Below, in pieces: positions 1 to 11,306 of a DNA stretch of 64,000 nucleotides. The notes beneath the pieces were generated by a model. It made no database searches. It saw nothing but the letters and a program-made list of their open reading frames with translations, and was not told where the DNA came from. The DNA comes from Monosporascus cannonballus. Its lineage: Eukaryota; Ascomycota; Sordariomycetes; Xylariales. Numbering within the stretch: position 1 is the stretch's first letter; every line of letters begins with the position of its first letter. The DNA lies in assembly GCA_004154925.1 (NCBI GenBank), contig QJNS01000290.1, positions 1-64,000 of the forward strand. Reading direction: 5' to 3'. Made by a program: the position numbers and the translations under genes.

Positions 1-34
1 TTAATTTTTTTTTTGGTCAAAATTATTTTTTTTT

Positions 35-66
<32 letters not shown>
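1..66. repeat. poly-T low-complexity tract
   Basis: The window opens with T-rich sequence ending in an unbroken run of 30 T at 37-66. Read on the minus strand this is a poly(A) tract, so it could be the tail of a retroposon whose body lies to the right. I recognise no reverse transcriptase or SINE body there, so it may equally be simple low-complexity DNA. Confidence 0.6.
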
Positions 67-68
<2 letters not shown>

Positions 69-1559
69 AAAGAGCTAAAGATTTATTAATACTGATAACC
101 TTGGGCGTACGGTTTTGCACCTTTTTTCCGCGTAAATAGAGTGTTTTTTATTATATCCCATTTGTTAGCTGTTGTTTTTTATTAAACGCCCGTAGCAACT
201 TTTGCTAAAGCTTGTTGGATGCGATACTTATAATTAGGTCCCATCTCAAATTGGAGCTTCAGAAATGTTGTATGGGTTGAGTTATTGAGGAGTGTTGTTA
301 AAAGGAGTGGGTGTTGAAGGAGCGAATATCGGATTCAGGAAGTGGGTAAATTCAGGAAGTGGGTGGGGGACATTAGTGGATCCGGTGGATGCAACAAACA
401 GAACATAACCCCCGCGCATTGTAGGTAGGTAGGTATGTAATAGTATGAATGAAGTAGTGCCTATGTGCTGTAATTCTATCGTTAATCCGTGTCTAGTATC
501 CCATCAAACCTTTTAAGGGAATCGGCGGGAGCACAGACATCCGGACAATCCTGTTGCAGAAATGGTGCTGGTCTCCCGAACGTCACCGTTCAGGTGGCGT
601 CAGCTGGATGCCCCTCAAGTCCCCCATTGCACTAGCCCCATCTTCCCTCGGGGTACGTACTACAGCGGCATGGATACAGTAGTGTGGCTGAAGCTTGGTA
701 AAAAGGGCTCGAACTGATGACATCACCAGAGCTTTTAGTCCACTTTCTGCCACAGCTGGTCCTTTTAGCTGATTTGAAGCTTCGAGGTCTTTGTGATACG
801 GATCTGGTTTGTCAAGCACAACTTCATGCCGTCACGAATCGAGGCTCTTACATTTGTTAGGCTATGCAAATTGCAGTTTTGAGTTTATCAAGTGGGTAGG
901 CAGCTACTACGAAGTACTTTGGAGGGGAGTCGCTCTTTCCCTATTCGCACTACGAGTGGGCATTCGTACTGGAGCTTCGGTAGGAATTGCGTATCGATAC
1001 GTCATCTTTGTTCAATCATGCTGCCACACAGAAGCTTGCATACCTCCGCTTGTAACGCGACACATGTAAAGATACCAGAAATCCTGCGCCTGCCCATAGT
1101 AACTGCTGCATACGCGCCCTGCAATAAAAGGTACCTGTAAGTGGATAATTTTGTAGTAAGCTAGCTAGCTATCTTTACTGGCTTTGCCAGTGGAAAAGGT
1201 GTCTTGTCCTTAAAATCATCCACTGCAGCGATGCAACGGCTCCATCACCGATAGACATATGCAGTGCTTGCGGGCATTCACAGAGGAATAAAAATAAAGA
1301 AATATGTAGAGATGTTCATCTTGACTTACCCCAAACAGGGTTGAGCTACGCTTGTTGGGGAAGAATGATGGACACTCCCCCATAGGCTACCCTGAGGTAG
1401 GCAATCCCAAGCTTGTGACTGTAAACGAAAAGAAGCAGTGACGTTATGCATTTCTGAGATCGTCCGCCTAAAGTTCACTATACACACACTGATGAGATAA
1501 TAAGACCCTCCACAACCAAGAACCCAAGGACGAGCTTCATTGATTGATCCATTTGAATG
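67..1559. other. intergenic, no gene recognised
   Basis: About 1.5 kb of mixed composition. Several short open frames exist on both strands, but none has a recognisable domain, a plausible splice pattern or consistent length. A short AGGT/TAGG run lies near 422-436. I see no RNA gene. Confidence 0.5.
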
Positions 1560-1781
1560 AAGTTCGTCATCCTTCCTCATCACTCTATCCAGCCTACAAA
1601 CAAACAAAACCAACAACATCCCTTCGCATCCCCTTTCCACTCCTGCCTTCCGCCAACTTCAGCAGTCTGTATCTGCATCTGTATTTGTCTGTCCACATTC
1701 CCAGCAGCGGTACACACAACCAAAACAACAGTACACCGTTGATTTCCCCATCGTCGTGGTTACTCTGGATCAGCGTTCGCC
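1560..1781 (+). promoter_or_regulatory. pyrimidine-rich leader upstream of the Ish1-like gene
   Basis: The stretch just before the ATG at 1782 is rich in C and T, with many CATCCC, CCTTCC and CAACA words. This is typical of core promoters and 5' leaders in filamentous ascomycetes. A CCCCTTT word near 1629 includes CCCCT, the complement of the stress response element AGGGG, which would suit a stress-induced gene, but one short match is weak evidence. No clear TATA box was found. Confidence 0.4.
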
Positions 1782-3732
1782 ATGAGGTTGCTGTCCACCG
1801 TGCTCTCCCTCGCTTTGGCGACTAATGTTGTTGTTGGCAGCAGCTGGTTCATCAAGCCAGGTAAGTCTTTCTAATTGCCTTCACCATCACGGCTCCTCGG
1901 GCCTACATGTGCCTTTTTGCCTTGGTCTGGTTTCCGGCTCGTCTGCTATTCCCCTGACAATGTGCTTCCACAGCCTACAACAAATGGCACGAGACTGAGC
2001 TCGAGCGTTGGCTGTCGGATAATGACATCCCCTACCCCACGCCCGCCGATCGCAAGGACCTCGAGGCCCTGATCGAGAAGAACTGGGAACAACATGCGGT
2101 CGCTCCGTACAAGAGTTGGGACACCGACAAGCTGCAGGCCTATCTAAGGACCAAGGGCATTGAGACCAAGGACACTGCCGAGTCGAGTAAAGACTCTCTT
2201 TTCTCCAAGGTTCAATCCAGTTGGTATGAAACCGAGGACAAGGCTCACTCGGCGTGGGCCAACGTTAGGGACTGGATTCTCGATACCTGGTCTGATAGCG
2301 CTCTGAAGGCGTTTGCTGACAGACACGGCATTCCCGGTATGGTGTCTTCCTCTTCCCGTATTTCCACGCCGTTGTACTAACTGATCTTCTGTAGTCCCTC
2401 AGCCAAGAACTCGCGATACCCTTCTCCAGAAGGTCCGAGAGAATTATGACAATATTGCGAAGAAGGCCGGAGAAACGGCTTCGTATCCAGGAGACTGGCT
2501 GTATGAGACCTGGTCCGAGTCCGACCTCAAGGAGTGGCTTGATACACATGGTTTCCCCGCTCCCCAGCCCAGCACTGTAAGCCACCCTTACTCGGGGCTT
2601 TTCGGGGTCTTTCTGCTGACGTTATATCAGCGCGACAAGTTGATTGCCTCCGTTCGCCGCAACTCGCGCTTGGCGTACTTGAAGGCTCAAGAGCAGCAAG
2701 CTTCTGCTTCCGCTAAGGCTAACGCTGCATATGCTACTCTCACCGACCAGATCATAGACGCCTGGAGCGAGTCTCAACTGAAGGAGTTCGCTGACAAGAA
2801 CGACATCAACGGTAAGTGTTTCCTCTGGGTGCCAGGATGTGACGATTGGGCTCACTTGTATATCAGTTCCCCAAGGCACCAACACGAACGAGCTTCGTGC
2901 TCTCGTCCGCAGACACCGGGCTGAATTCCTTGATGACACGGTATCCGCCTCGGCTGCAAGTGCCTTCGGCGCCGCTACTAGCAACGCCGGTAATCAGTAT
3001 GCCAAGGCCACCAATGACGCCAGCCTTGCCGCTCAGGAGGCATTCAACGAAGCCATCAACAGTTGGTCCGACAGCAGACTCAAGGCGTACCTTGACGCAC
3101 GTGGTATCCCCGTACCTCATGCCTCAAAGACCGACGAGCTTCGAGCCCTGGTCCGAAAGAACTCTCATAAGGCCGCCAGCGGTTTCAACGCCTGGACTTG
3201 GGATGATCTCTCGTACGACAATCTGAAGAAGTATCTCATCAACAGTGGCAACGATGCCGCCAGGAAGGTTGGAGAGAGCACCAGCGCCACCCGCGACGAG
3301 ATGCTCAGCGCAGCTCAATCTGCCTATGCCTCCGCCTCGAGCGCTGGTGGGGACTCGTACGCCTCGGCCACCAGCTACCTGGCTCAGGCGACAGACGCTG
3401 CGAAGAACAACATGTTTGACACCTGGAGTGAGAGTGAGCTAAAGGCTTATCTTGACACCTACGGCGTCGTAAGTTTCTGTCCTGGCTGCTATGTTGGATG
3501 AATGCTAACTCCTCACCAGCCTGTTCCCCAGGGTTCCACCCTCAACGAGCTCAGAGCTGCGGCTCGTAAGCAGGTCACTTACTTCAAATATGGCACCAAT
3601 TCCCCCACCGGTACTGCGTTCGCCAAGCTCTCGGAAAGCGTTAAGGACACTTACAACTGGGTCATGGGTCATCTCGGTGCCGGATCCGAGGTTGCGAAGA
3701 AGAAGGCCCAGGATGCCAAGAACGAGCTGTAA
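1782..3732 (+). CDS. Ish1/Msc1-family stress-response protein, six exons
   Basis: Exons are 1782-1860, 1974-2336, 2395-2576, 2631-2811, 2867-3468 and 3520-3732, giving 539 aa. All five introns are GT-AG and 51-113 nt; intron 2 has a TACTAAC branch site. Residues 1-20 are a signal peptide-like hydrophobic segment. The rest consists of about eight repeats of the Ish1 type, each built around W-S-(D/E)-S-x-L-K-x-(Y/F/W)-L-x-x-x-G-I-P-x-P, separated by Ala-rich helical spacers. Fission yeast Ish1 and budding yeast Msc1 share this architecture and lie at the nuclear envelope and ER; Ish1 is induced by stress and starvation. The protein ends in KNEL, close to the KDEL/HDEL retrieval signal and compatible with ER residence. 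The ATG was chosen because it gives the signal peptide and reads into exon 2 in frame. Nothing looks broken. The family is certain; the biochemical role is not known. Confidence 0.92.
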
Positions 3733-5042
3733 TTGCATCCCCGCGATTATATGCACGATTGAATGGCGAGGAGGAAGTTGTCATGACCCATCACTCACGA
3801 AAACAGCCCTCGCATGCACATGACACGAATATGATGGGGATGGTAAAAGAAATGCTTTATCGTTTTGCAAAGGTGTATGGTCCGGTTCGGTCAGGCTCTT
3901 TCTTCATTTCTGGACAAGGTTGACAGGAGACTGGCATGGCGGTTGATTTTTATGGCTCGTGATTCCCGACGTAGTTCGACTGAAGTCATCACTTAATGAG
4001 AAAACATCCTTTTTCCTATCTGATGTTCGTTGCGCAATTTTAGAAGCACGACATGGTGGTTGATAATGTTCTCGAACGCCGGCTGTTCAAGCAGTCATGG
4101 TAGCAATGACTGGAGAATTAGGTGGAAAATAAGGCTCCCACGGAAAATAAATACAAATTACCCGGAAATGACAAAATTGTTCCCTATGACGGAGCAATAG
4201 CACCCCATAGATCTCCTTGTGTGCAGACTATTCCCGAATTGTTATGCAATCTAAAGGTACAGTACTTTGTCGCAACCGTGGCTACCAAAGGGGGGCCGCG
4301 ATCGGCATCACACGACCTGACGGGCGGCTGTTCTAGGTCGGCGGGCCCCGCGCGGAGCTAGAACTCCCATGCTAGTCGCCAACAAGTCGTCCGTCAAGCC
4401 GAACGTGCATTTTCCACTCCCATCCCCCACTTCAGACAGACCGAGCCACCGGCACCATCTGGAACTTAAGAACAGCCCGAACCACGTTCACGGACCAGCT
4501 ACGACTCGCTACGGTGCGCCGCCGCCGCCGCTGGTAAACGGCGGACCCATCCTTCGCGCTCCGATAAGGGCACCACAGACGCGAGGAAGTAGGCGCCCCG
4601 GGGGTCCCGGGCGACCGCCAGCCGCCCCCCAGAGCCGCGGCGTCGCGCTCAGGCTGTCCCTGACGCAACTACTAGGCCCCCGTCGTCGAAGAGTAGGCTG
4701 CATATTCGCTGCCCGTCTTGTCGATGCCGTCCTGCCGTACGGCTTCTAGCTGAAAAAGGAGTTGATGTCCTCCCTAAGGACCAAATGAAGGACACGGAAG
4801 CCACCTCTACGAGCCCCACGAGCCGAACGAATTAGAAGTCTTTTTTATGAATTGGAGGGTTAGTAATCAAATTCAATATAAGCGGACCGCAGATTGTATA
4901 GGTTTGGGTCCTACTGCGGAGTCCGAGTACCTTCGGGGAGTATAGTCGGAACAAAAAAGGTTGAGGGGAAGCAGATGGCTCAGGATCACATGTTTTTGAT
5001 ATGCGTACCTGATCACGGACAGCGTACCCCTGAAGCGTTATA
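3733..5042. other. intergenic, GC-rich patch without a supported gene
   Basis: 3733-4270 looks like an ordinary 3' flank. 4270-4750 is strikingly GC-rich, with CCG runs, and holds open frames on both strands (for example 4369-4749 plus). These are Pro/Arg-rich and read like compositional artefacts. No domain or splice structure is visible, so none is called as a gene. Confidence 0.45.
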
Positions 5043-5950
5043 TCAACGGTATGTTACATGCAATCTGGGATTCCTACTGATGAAGTTCTTCTTTACCCCT
5101 TTGTCAATGCTTCCCAATTTGCCTTCTATGCCTTTAGTCTGCCGGATACGCGGTAGCCTGGCCGTGTTCGACATGTCATCAGCATCGAGCATATCGACGC
5201 CCAGCTCGATGGGTTTCTCCCATTCGGATTCGCTTTGGCGAAGAATCTATCAAGCACTGTGTCAGCGAATCCCACGCCACAAGTATTTTGACCTGCTAGG
5301 ATATACTTACAGCTCCGCCTGAGCTTCGGCAACCTGCTTCCTCATCGTCTCCTCCAAAGCTGGGCTTCCTGGACAGGCCCTTGTTGTTGACAGAGGCGTA
5401 GTAAGAATTCGTGTCCCTGTAGTCCCGCCCATCAAGGCCGTTCACATCCGCATCGTAGAACACATCCGCGCTCGGGATGCCGTCGCCGGACGCAATCCGA
5501 TCGATGGGCGCCGAACCGCTGGCCACCACGGTGACTTGGCACTCAACGAACCGACCTCAATCGGCACTGCTCAGGTACCCCGCCTCCCGCGGGAGTTCCA
5601 AAGCAGCAACCACGGCATCTCGCGTTTTGGTGTCACTAGTCTTGAAGTCCACCATCAGCGTGAGGGCCATGGTCGGGCTTAGCCCCGAAGTCCCCCGCAC
5701 GGCCGCCGGACCAGCCGCCGCCGTTGTGGCCGAGGATCACGGGCAGCGGCCCGACACACCGCCTCCCCAGCGTCCTGCCCCTGGCGGGGCGGTTGCGCCC
5801 GATCTCCAAGTCGTCGCCCACGAGGTGCACGTCGGCCTCGACGGCGAGGCAGCCCGCGGCCAGCGCCGAGAACAGCGGCACGTCGCACTCGTAGTCGTCG
5901 TGGCTGTGGCACGCCACGGGCCTGACGCCGCCAAGCCAGTCGAGCGGTTA
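5043..5950 (-). pseudogene. AIM6-like PLC-type phosphodiesterase, broken
   Basis: Conceptual minus-strand segments match the fungal AIM6 family (altered inheritance of mitochondria 6; PLC-like phosphodiesterase fold). The hallmark CHSHDDY motif lies near 5903-5925, followed by a VPLFSALAAGC-type stretch and an EADVHL segment with the acidic metal-site residues. Further on come LMVDFKTSD near 5640, VFYDADV near 5455 and an ELGVDMLDADD end near 5175. A plausible intron (GTAAGT donor near 5299) separates the last exon, which ends at a TGA at 5045-5043. The gene is dead: the reading frame changes between CHSHDDY and VDFKTSD, a TGA interrupts the frame near 5564-5562, and it shifts again near 5375. 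The N-terminal membrane region usual for this family is missing, and a stop lies just before the CHSHDDY part. The stop and shifts are not RIP-type changes. Confidence 0.75.
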
Positions 5951-5978
5951 GAGGTCGAGCGGGGCGCCCGACCCTGTT

Positions 5979-6705
5979 CACGTGCTGCTCGGATATTGCG
6001 GCGTCGGCGTAGAGCTTGTTGAGCGCGTCTTCCCTCGGCGGCACCTTGGAGCCGAGCGCGTGGTACGAGACGGCGTTATCGCCCACTCGCCAGGTCCCGC
6101 CTTTGGTGTCCCCGTTGCTGGGGCCGTAGCATCTCCCGCCCCCCTCCAATAGCTTCTTGAGATATTCCTTACACTTCTCCTCTGCTTGACAATGAGCGAC
6201 GTACCCACGGGTTATGGGGTAGGTAAAGAACTTATTCTCAACTATGTGGTCGCTTGCTTGTTTGCTGCGGACCTTGGCTGGATGTGATGATTGGCTCTTT
6301 CTTTACAATGCTACATTCCGTCTGTCGAGAGTGGGACATACAACAAACGTAGCCCAGGAGCCCGTATGTCTTACGGTCCTTGCGGCCGTTCAAGAACACT
6401 TCCATGGCCACGGAGAGGTACCCGTCGGGGCCAACTGTCCGGCCATCAGCTTGCTCACAAATCCCGTCGACCGCCGTGTTGTAACCCTTGCGGTTGTCTC
6501 CACCGCGTGCTATCGAGACATCGTCGATGACTATCCAATGTTTCCGGCAGCTGGAGACGCCCTTCCTTTTGACTAGTCTGCAATGGCGAGGCATGTGCAA
6601 CCTACACAAACTAGTTCCTGTCAGCTACTTTTAGCTTGGACAGGTAATGGGAGCGTTTACCAAGCCTAGAACGGTGCAGGCAGCTGCCAGTATCGGTTGC
6701 TTCAT
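5979..6705 (-). pseudogene. small secreted fungal protein, probably broken
   Basis: A signal peptide-like start (MKQPILAAACTVLGLVNA) begins at 6705. A second exon, ending at 6342, contains CRKHWIVIDD, RGGDN and GICEQADG. A GTATGT...CATAG intron (6341-6242) joins it in frame to a third exon with EGGGRCYG, GGTWRVGD and DALNKLYADAA. Conserved Cys and Gly/Trp spacing is typical of small secreted proteins found widely in plant- and insect-associated ascomycetes; I know no established function. The junction of exons 1 and 2 does not keep the frame with the best acceptor, and the third exon runs without its own stop into the neighbouring AIM6-like remnant. I therefore call it a pseudogene, although an unrecognised splice site could rescue the 5' end. 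Confidence 0.55.
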
Positions 6706-7787
6706 GTTCCCGCGGGGAAGGGGGGGTTTGACTAGGGCGTATGCAGTCGGATCGATACTCCAAAGGCATAAAGCAGTTATCCAACTAGTCTTGGACATAG
6801 TCGACAATGTAACAACGTGGATCAATCGATCCCAACAACTATCGTTCCAGATCCGGGCTACCATTGCATTCAGTCGGTCCATCCAGCAATCACTTCATGC
6901 GTCATCATGCGGCCTGTAACTTCACCGCGAGAGACTTCACATATGGTCAATGCAATATACCCCTCCTATTTTGTAGGCGGTAGTGTGCTGGTGCAAATCC
7001 TGCAAGAGGGGCTATAAAACCACGCCACCCAATGAAGCTCTGCGTCGAGAGCATCGCCTCTATTATTGCAATATGCTGCATTGTTTAGTCACCACTGTAG
7101 GGTCCAGCCATTAGCTACCGCATTCGACAAAGTCATTGGATTCTTGGTGCCTAGCTAACTATCCCAAGATAGGAAGCTGGTGATACACGGCTTCCCGGGT
7201 TTACGGGGCACAACAAAAGAAGAACTTCAGCGATGAGTCCACCCTAGCTATTCACATCGCGGCCTAGATGCGGACTTGTATATTTGGGATGAGACTTCAA
7301 TATTCATCTGCGGTGGTGGTGGCGTCCCTTCAACCTCAGTATACGGGTATCAGGCACAGGCGACTCACTTTGGCTTCAGCCCTATGTATTGGTCTATTTA
7401 TAGATACGGGACGGCGAGGGGTGTGAAATCCATTTCCGGGCTCAAGAGGGGTTTCTTGCCCTACCACCAATCGAATACACAACCGAAACAATCCTAATCC
7501 TTGCTACAGTACGTTTGGTACAATTTAAGTTGATGGGGATCAGCGCCGTATAATACAACTATGTGTGAATATATATATATACATATATATGTATGTATAT
7601 CATGCATTCCAGCGTTATGTAGGGGTCCAAATTAATGGACCCAGAGAGGAGTTCTGGTATAATCACAAACGCCTGCAAAAGGACTAACGTTAGAGTGAGT
7701 GAGCCATTACCTGTACCGTTAGCGAACCCTAAGCATTTCCTAGGCGGGATGCTCTTTCTATCTCTACATCACGCTACGCGATGCACC
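6706..7787. other. intergenic, with AT microsatellite
   Basis: No gene is recognised. A TA/TATG microsatellite occupies about 7569-7602. An open frame at 7276-7497 (plus) has no recognisable domain and is not called. Confidence 0.5.
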
Positions 7788-8590
7788 TCAAAACTTTTCC
7801 AACACGGCCTTCAGGCCCGGGAACTCGGTAAACTTCCGCACGGTAGGTCCGATCATGGGCTCCATGCTATCGTCACCTTTGTCGAGGGCTCTGCGGTGGG
7901 CCGGCCTGTCCGCAACGTCGCGTAGCCAGCGCAGGATATTCGGATAGGGCGCCAAGTCGAGGGGGTAGAAGCCGCGCATCGTGGTGAGGCTGAATACAGC
8001 CATGCAGTCGACGGCACTAAGGCGCTCGCCCGCGAGCCAGGCGCCGGTGCGCGCGAGCCGCTCGTCGACGAGGCGTAGCTGCGCCTCGAGCCTCGCCAGC
8101 CCCCGACGCACGCCTGCGTGCTCCGGGTCTCCCGTCGCCTGCATCAGCGACATCTGCCGGAGCAGCGACGCCTGCAGCGTGCCGTTGGCGTAGTGGAACC
8201 ACTCGAGGTACGCCGCGTAGTCCGGGTCGCCCGGGGCGCGGTCCAGGCGCGTCTCGGACTCGGACTGCGGTCCATACACCGCCAGCAGGTACGCGGCGAT
8301 GGCCGTGGATTCCGAAAGGCACACCGGCGGCGATACGTTGGTGTCGCGCAGGTACGGCGCCGTGCCTGCCGGGTTCTTCGAAACGGGGAGAAGTTAGGAG
8401 TCGCGAAGTGCGGAAGTAGGAGAAGCAGCACGGGGTTTAGACTTACGAGTGCTTTGAGTTCATCCGGAGAGAGGGCGGTGACGGGATCGCGGTAGAAGAC
8501 TTTCAGCTCGTAGGGAATCTCCATCTCCTCGAGGAGCCATACGATCCTTTCGGATTGGGAAAGGTGCATGTGGTAGAGTTCAAGAGGCAT
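7788..8590 (-). CDS. glutathione S-transferase, two exons
   Basis: Exon 1 is 8590-8447 and exon 2 is 8375-7788, joined by a 71-nt GTAAGT...AAG intron in phase 0, giving 243 aa. The N-terminal thioredoxin-fold domain (about residues 1-85) shows the GST start LYHMHLSQSERIVWLLEE with Ser/Tyr candidates for glutathione activation, the cis-Pro region at NPAGTAPYL, and the glutathione-binding LSESTAI turn. The all-helical C-terminal domain follows, with DRPAHRRALDKGD near the end. Length and layout fit cytosolic fungal GSTs, closest in pattern to the yeast Gtt1 type. It would conjugate glutathione to electrophilic toxicants or reduce peroxides. It appears intact, with a clean start and stop; the GST class is an inference. 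Confidence 0.9.
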
Positions 8591-9334
8591 CTTTACAGGG
8601 CCCGATGATGGTCTAACTGGGAAGTGTCAGATGAGGAGATGACAAGCGGTGATCCCCATTCTTTGGCGGCCGCCCGAGTGGATTGAGGGGTCGTTTATAG
8701 ATCGGTTATAGATAACATACTTAGCTGCTGGCCACCACATTCGACCCTATCCCCATATTTAGTGGACTTCTTGAATTTTAATCGCTCCTTCGCGGGCTGT
8801 CTAACGGTATTAATCTCCTAAACTCCGTGTGAGGTGCGGGGATAAGAACAGCTGTAACGGGGACTAGCTTAAACAATCCTTAGCCTCTAGTATGGTATTA
8901 TCATTCTTCACGGCATTCAGATGTATAGTCGGCGTTTTACCTTCCAGGGTGATGTTTTTCCGTGCAAAACCACGGAGCCAACTTCACTATCATATAGTTC
9001 CCCTTTACAAAACATAGTAGAAATCAGGCATATGGTCGTTGGGACTATCACACCACCAGGAGGTTAATAACGTAGCAACAAGCGACCAAATCCAGAGTCC
9101 ACCATCGATATAGTGCCCCTTTCCAACGCCCGAACAGCCCCGCCATCCGTTCATTGTCACCACCGCCACCATCACAACTGTAATAAAAGAACCAAAAAGA
9201 AACCCCCCAAAAATTACAAAAGCCATTCCAATCCCATCAACGCATCCTACCAACGCCCCCACCTTCGCTATGGCCAAACCGACAGGTACGCTCCCTAGCT
9301 AGATAATTCGAGTGTGAGGCAGTAGGTTAGTTGC
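8591..9334. other. intergenic, includes 3' flank shared by the YHxxL gene family
   Basis: Both flanking genes are on the minus strand, so this is upstream of the GST and downstream of the polyQ gene at 9335-9826. The part nearest the latter (about 9090-9310) resembles, as reverse complement, the 3' flanks of the related copies at 11790-11970 and 13012-13180: first a CTAGCTAGG-like word, then a TTTCTTTTTGG/TTCTTTTATTA and GATGGTGG-rich block. It is therefore probably conserved 3' UTR. The remainder shows nothing recognisable. Confidence 0.45.
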
Positions 9335-9826
9335 TCAATACCTATGACTGCCGCCCTGCTGCTCTCGTCTCCTCGAATCCTCCCTCATTCGTTCAGCACG
9401 TAGGTGATCGTGATACATGTGCGTGACCACCGGGTCGTCGGGGTACGGATTACCACTGTCGCTGCTACCACTGCTGTGTGCTCCGGTGCGGATACTCGTG
9501 GTACTCGTCGCGGGGCGGTTGGGCCTGGAGACTATGGGCACATTGGGCTGTTGATAGAAGGTGTTGGCACCACCACCACCCTGACATTCTCGTCTCCTCT
9601 GCTCCTCCAGCCGTCCCTCCCTCTGGAGATACTCGTGGTACATCTGCGAGCCCACGTTGTCGGGCTCGTCGGGGTCCGGATTACCACCATCACTGCCACC
9701 GCCCTGCTGCTGCTGCTGCTGCTGCTGCTCTCGTGCACTCTGCTGCAGATGGTAGTGGTACAAGTCCGCTCCCGGAGGTGTCGGCGATGCGTCGCGCATC
9801 TTCTTGGTGTTAGCGCGTTCCGACAT
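9335..9826 (-). CDS. polyQ protein with YHxxL repeats, copy 1
   Basis: Single-exon ORF of 163 aa; I do not recognise the family. It is hydrophilic, rich in Gln, Arg, Gly and Asp, with no signal peptide or membrane segment. Three related units are visible: YHYHLQQSAREQ at 23-34 followed by eight Gln, MYHEYLQREGRLEEQRRRE at 62-80, and MYHDHLRAERMREDSRRRE at 137-155. The last two are preceded by a GNP-(D/Y)-PD-(E/D)-P linker. The Q tract is coded by a pure CAG-type run (CTG on the plus strand, about 9704-9727), so it is likely to vary in length. It is divergent from the related gene at 11307-11801, and a dead third copy lies beyond that. Function is unknown; the disordered, repetitive make-up would fit a scaffold or nucleic-acid-associated protein, but that is only inference. 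Confidence 0.7.
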   Translation of the reverse strand: MSERANTKKMRDASPTPPGADLYHYHLQQSAREQQQQQQQQGGGSDGGNPDPDEPDNVGSQMYHEYLQREGRLEEQRRRECQGGGGANTFYQQPNVPIVSRPNRPATSTTSIRTGAHSSGSSDSGNPYPDDPVVTHMYHDHLRAERMREDSRRREQQGGSHRY

Positions 9827-11306
9827 TTTCGTTGTTGTTCGTTATTTCGTGAGAAGGGAAGAACAGGAAGCGGCGGCTGCTTTGTGTCGTATCTGCTGCC
9901 TTGGTTGGTTGAGTTGGTGGTGCTCCACTGCTACTAATGACGTGTTGATATGCTTGAAGCCTAGCTTGCAGCCTGAAAGGTGAAGCAGAGGTTGGAGAGC
10001 TGGTGGACGGCTGGAGGGTTTTATAAACATTCTTTATGGGAGGCTGATGATTCTATCGTGTTACGGAAAAATACCGTCGTACGTAGTGATATCGATGTAT
10101 CATGGGCAAAGGCCCCGATTCATGTTTGCGTTGTTGATGAATAACCACGAATGTAATACAGATATTCTTGGCACATAATGGTTGGTCGCTTGATGAAAAA
10201 TATCGGACGAATGCATGAGTCCACATTCACCCATCCAAATAGTGCCTATAATCATTATTGGGCGGTGATGACTCGGAATAGGGGGTGAATCATCCGCCAG
10301 GCCCCCTGTTAGCACTGGAGCTGGCTAGACAAGTTCAGGATCAAGACCTTTTGTTATTACACTGTGCCTCAGCAGTTGTGAGCATGTACGCCTAAAACTA
10401 GCTTCTGATTCGGATTATACCGGAAAAGGCAGTCTAGATAAAAAGGCTTTGGTTTGCAGTGAAGACTGAAATTCTGCCGGAGGTATTATGCTTTTTTCGC
10501 CAGACTCACATTCCTGGGAGGAGGACGAGTGATCCCACTTGGCGTTATTATTCTCATTTGTATGTTAAGTAAGAGAAGATTAATGGGCTAGACGCCGGTA
10601 GACTTGCACCTGCCGTGACATACTTCTCAAAAAGGGGTTTGACCTTGGGCGCCAGCCATTCTGTCGATTAGAGGGTTACACTAAGAGTTGCGCGTCTCTT
10701 TTGCGTTCAGCCTTCTGCGCTTCTCTCCATTTCACTCTGAACTCTTCACTTGCTTGATAAAGGACTATATAAGAACATATATAACAATATAACGTTTGAG
10801 CTATAGGGAAAGGGGAAGGCGGTGTGTAAATAAGTAAATTGGAAATAATGCAGTCATCCCATCTTCCATATTAACTAACCGTCATAAGCGAAGGGCATCT
10901 CTAGTTATCAGATGCCTATGCATCACCAAGAACCTATTCAGGGTGATCCCATAACGTTCTCCCACCTGTTCTAATATCTTTATGTACATTGCCCATTCTG
11001 TAATACCATAAATTCATCAGCATCCCATGTTTGCGGGAGTGTGCAACCATTACACTACACGGTTAAAATTGTCTATATATATATACCATATAGCGGCCAG
11101 TTAACTTCCATACTCCTTTTTCGCCTTCTAAGCTATATACTCAAATTCCGAGGATATTAACCCATCCTCGGCAGAGCAACCCCCGGCCAGCGTATCAAAC
11201 CAAGTCGGCAGGCACGACGCGAACCCTGCATTACTTTATGTTGTTCTTCCTTTTGAACGAAAAGAGGAAAGTTCTTGTAGAGTTCCCCAGCGCCCCATAA
11301 AAAACC
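9827..11306. other. intergenic between divergent family copies
   Basis: A 1.5-kb head-to-head spacer that must hold the promoters of both YHxxL genes. About 11105-11145 (copy 2 side) is similar to 12537-12575 upstream of the dead copy 3, and more weakly to the reverse complement near 9958-9992 on the copy 1 side, so a leader segment travelled with each duplicate. A TATA-rich run lies at 11075-11090. I see no further gene. Confidence 0.45.

Noticed and set aside
37..66. Poly-T run as a telomere or chromosome end
   Set aside because: No TTAGGG/CCCTAA repeats are present; it is only a homopolymer.
4369..4749. 126-codon ORF in the GC-rich patch
   Set aside because: High GC keeps all frames open; composition is Pro/Arg-rich on both strands and no domain is visible.
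9404..9937. 177-codon plus-strand frame opposite the polyQ gene
   Set aside because: Antisense of the CAG repeats gives poly-Leu; the minus frame has the paralogue at 11307-11801 and shared flanks.
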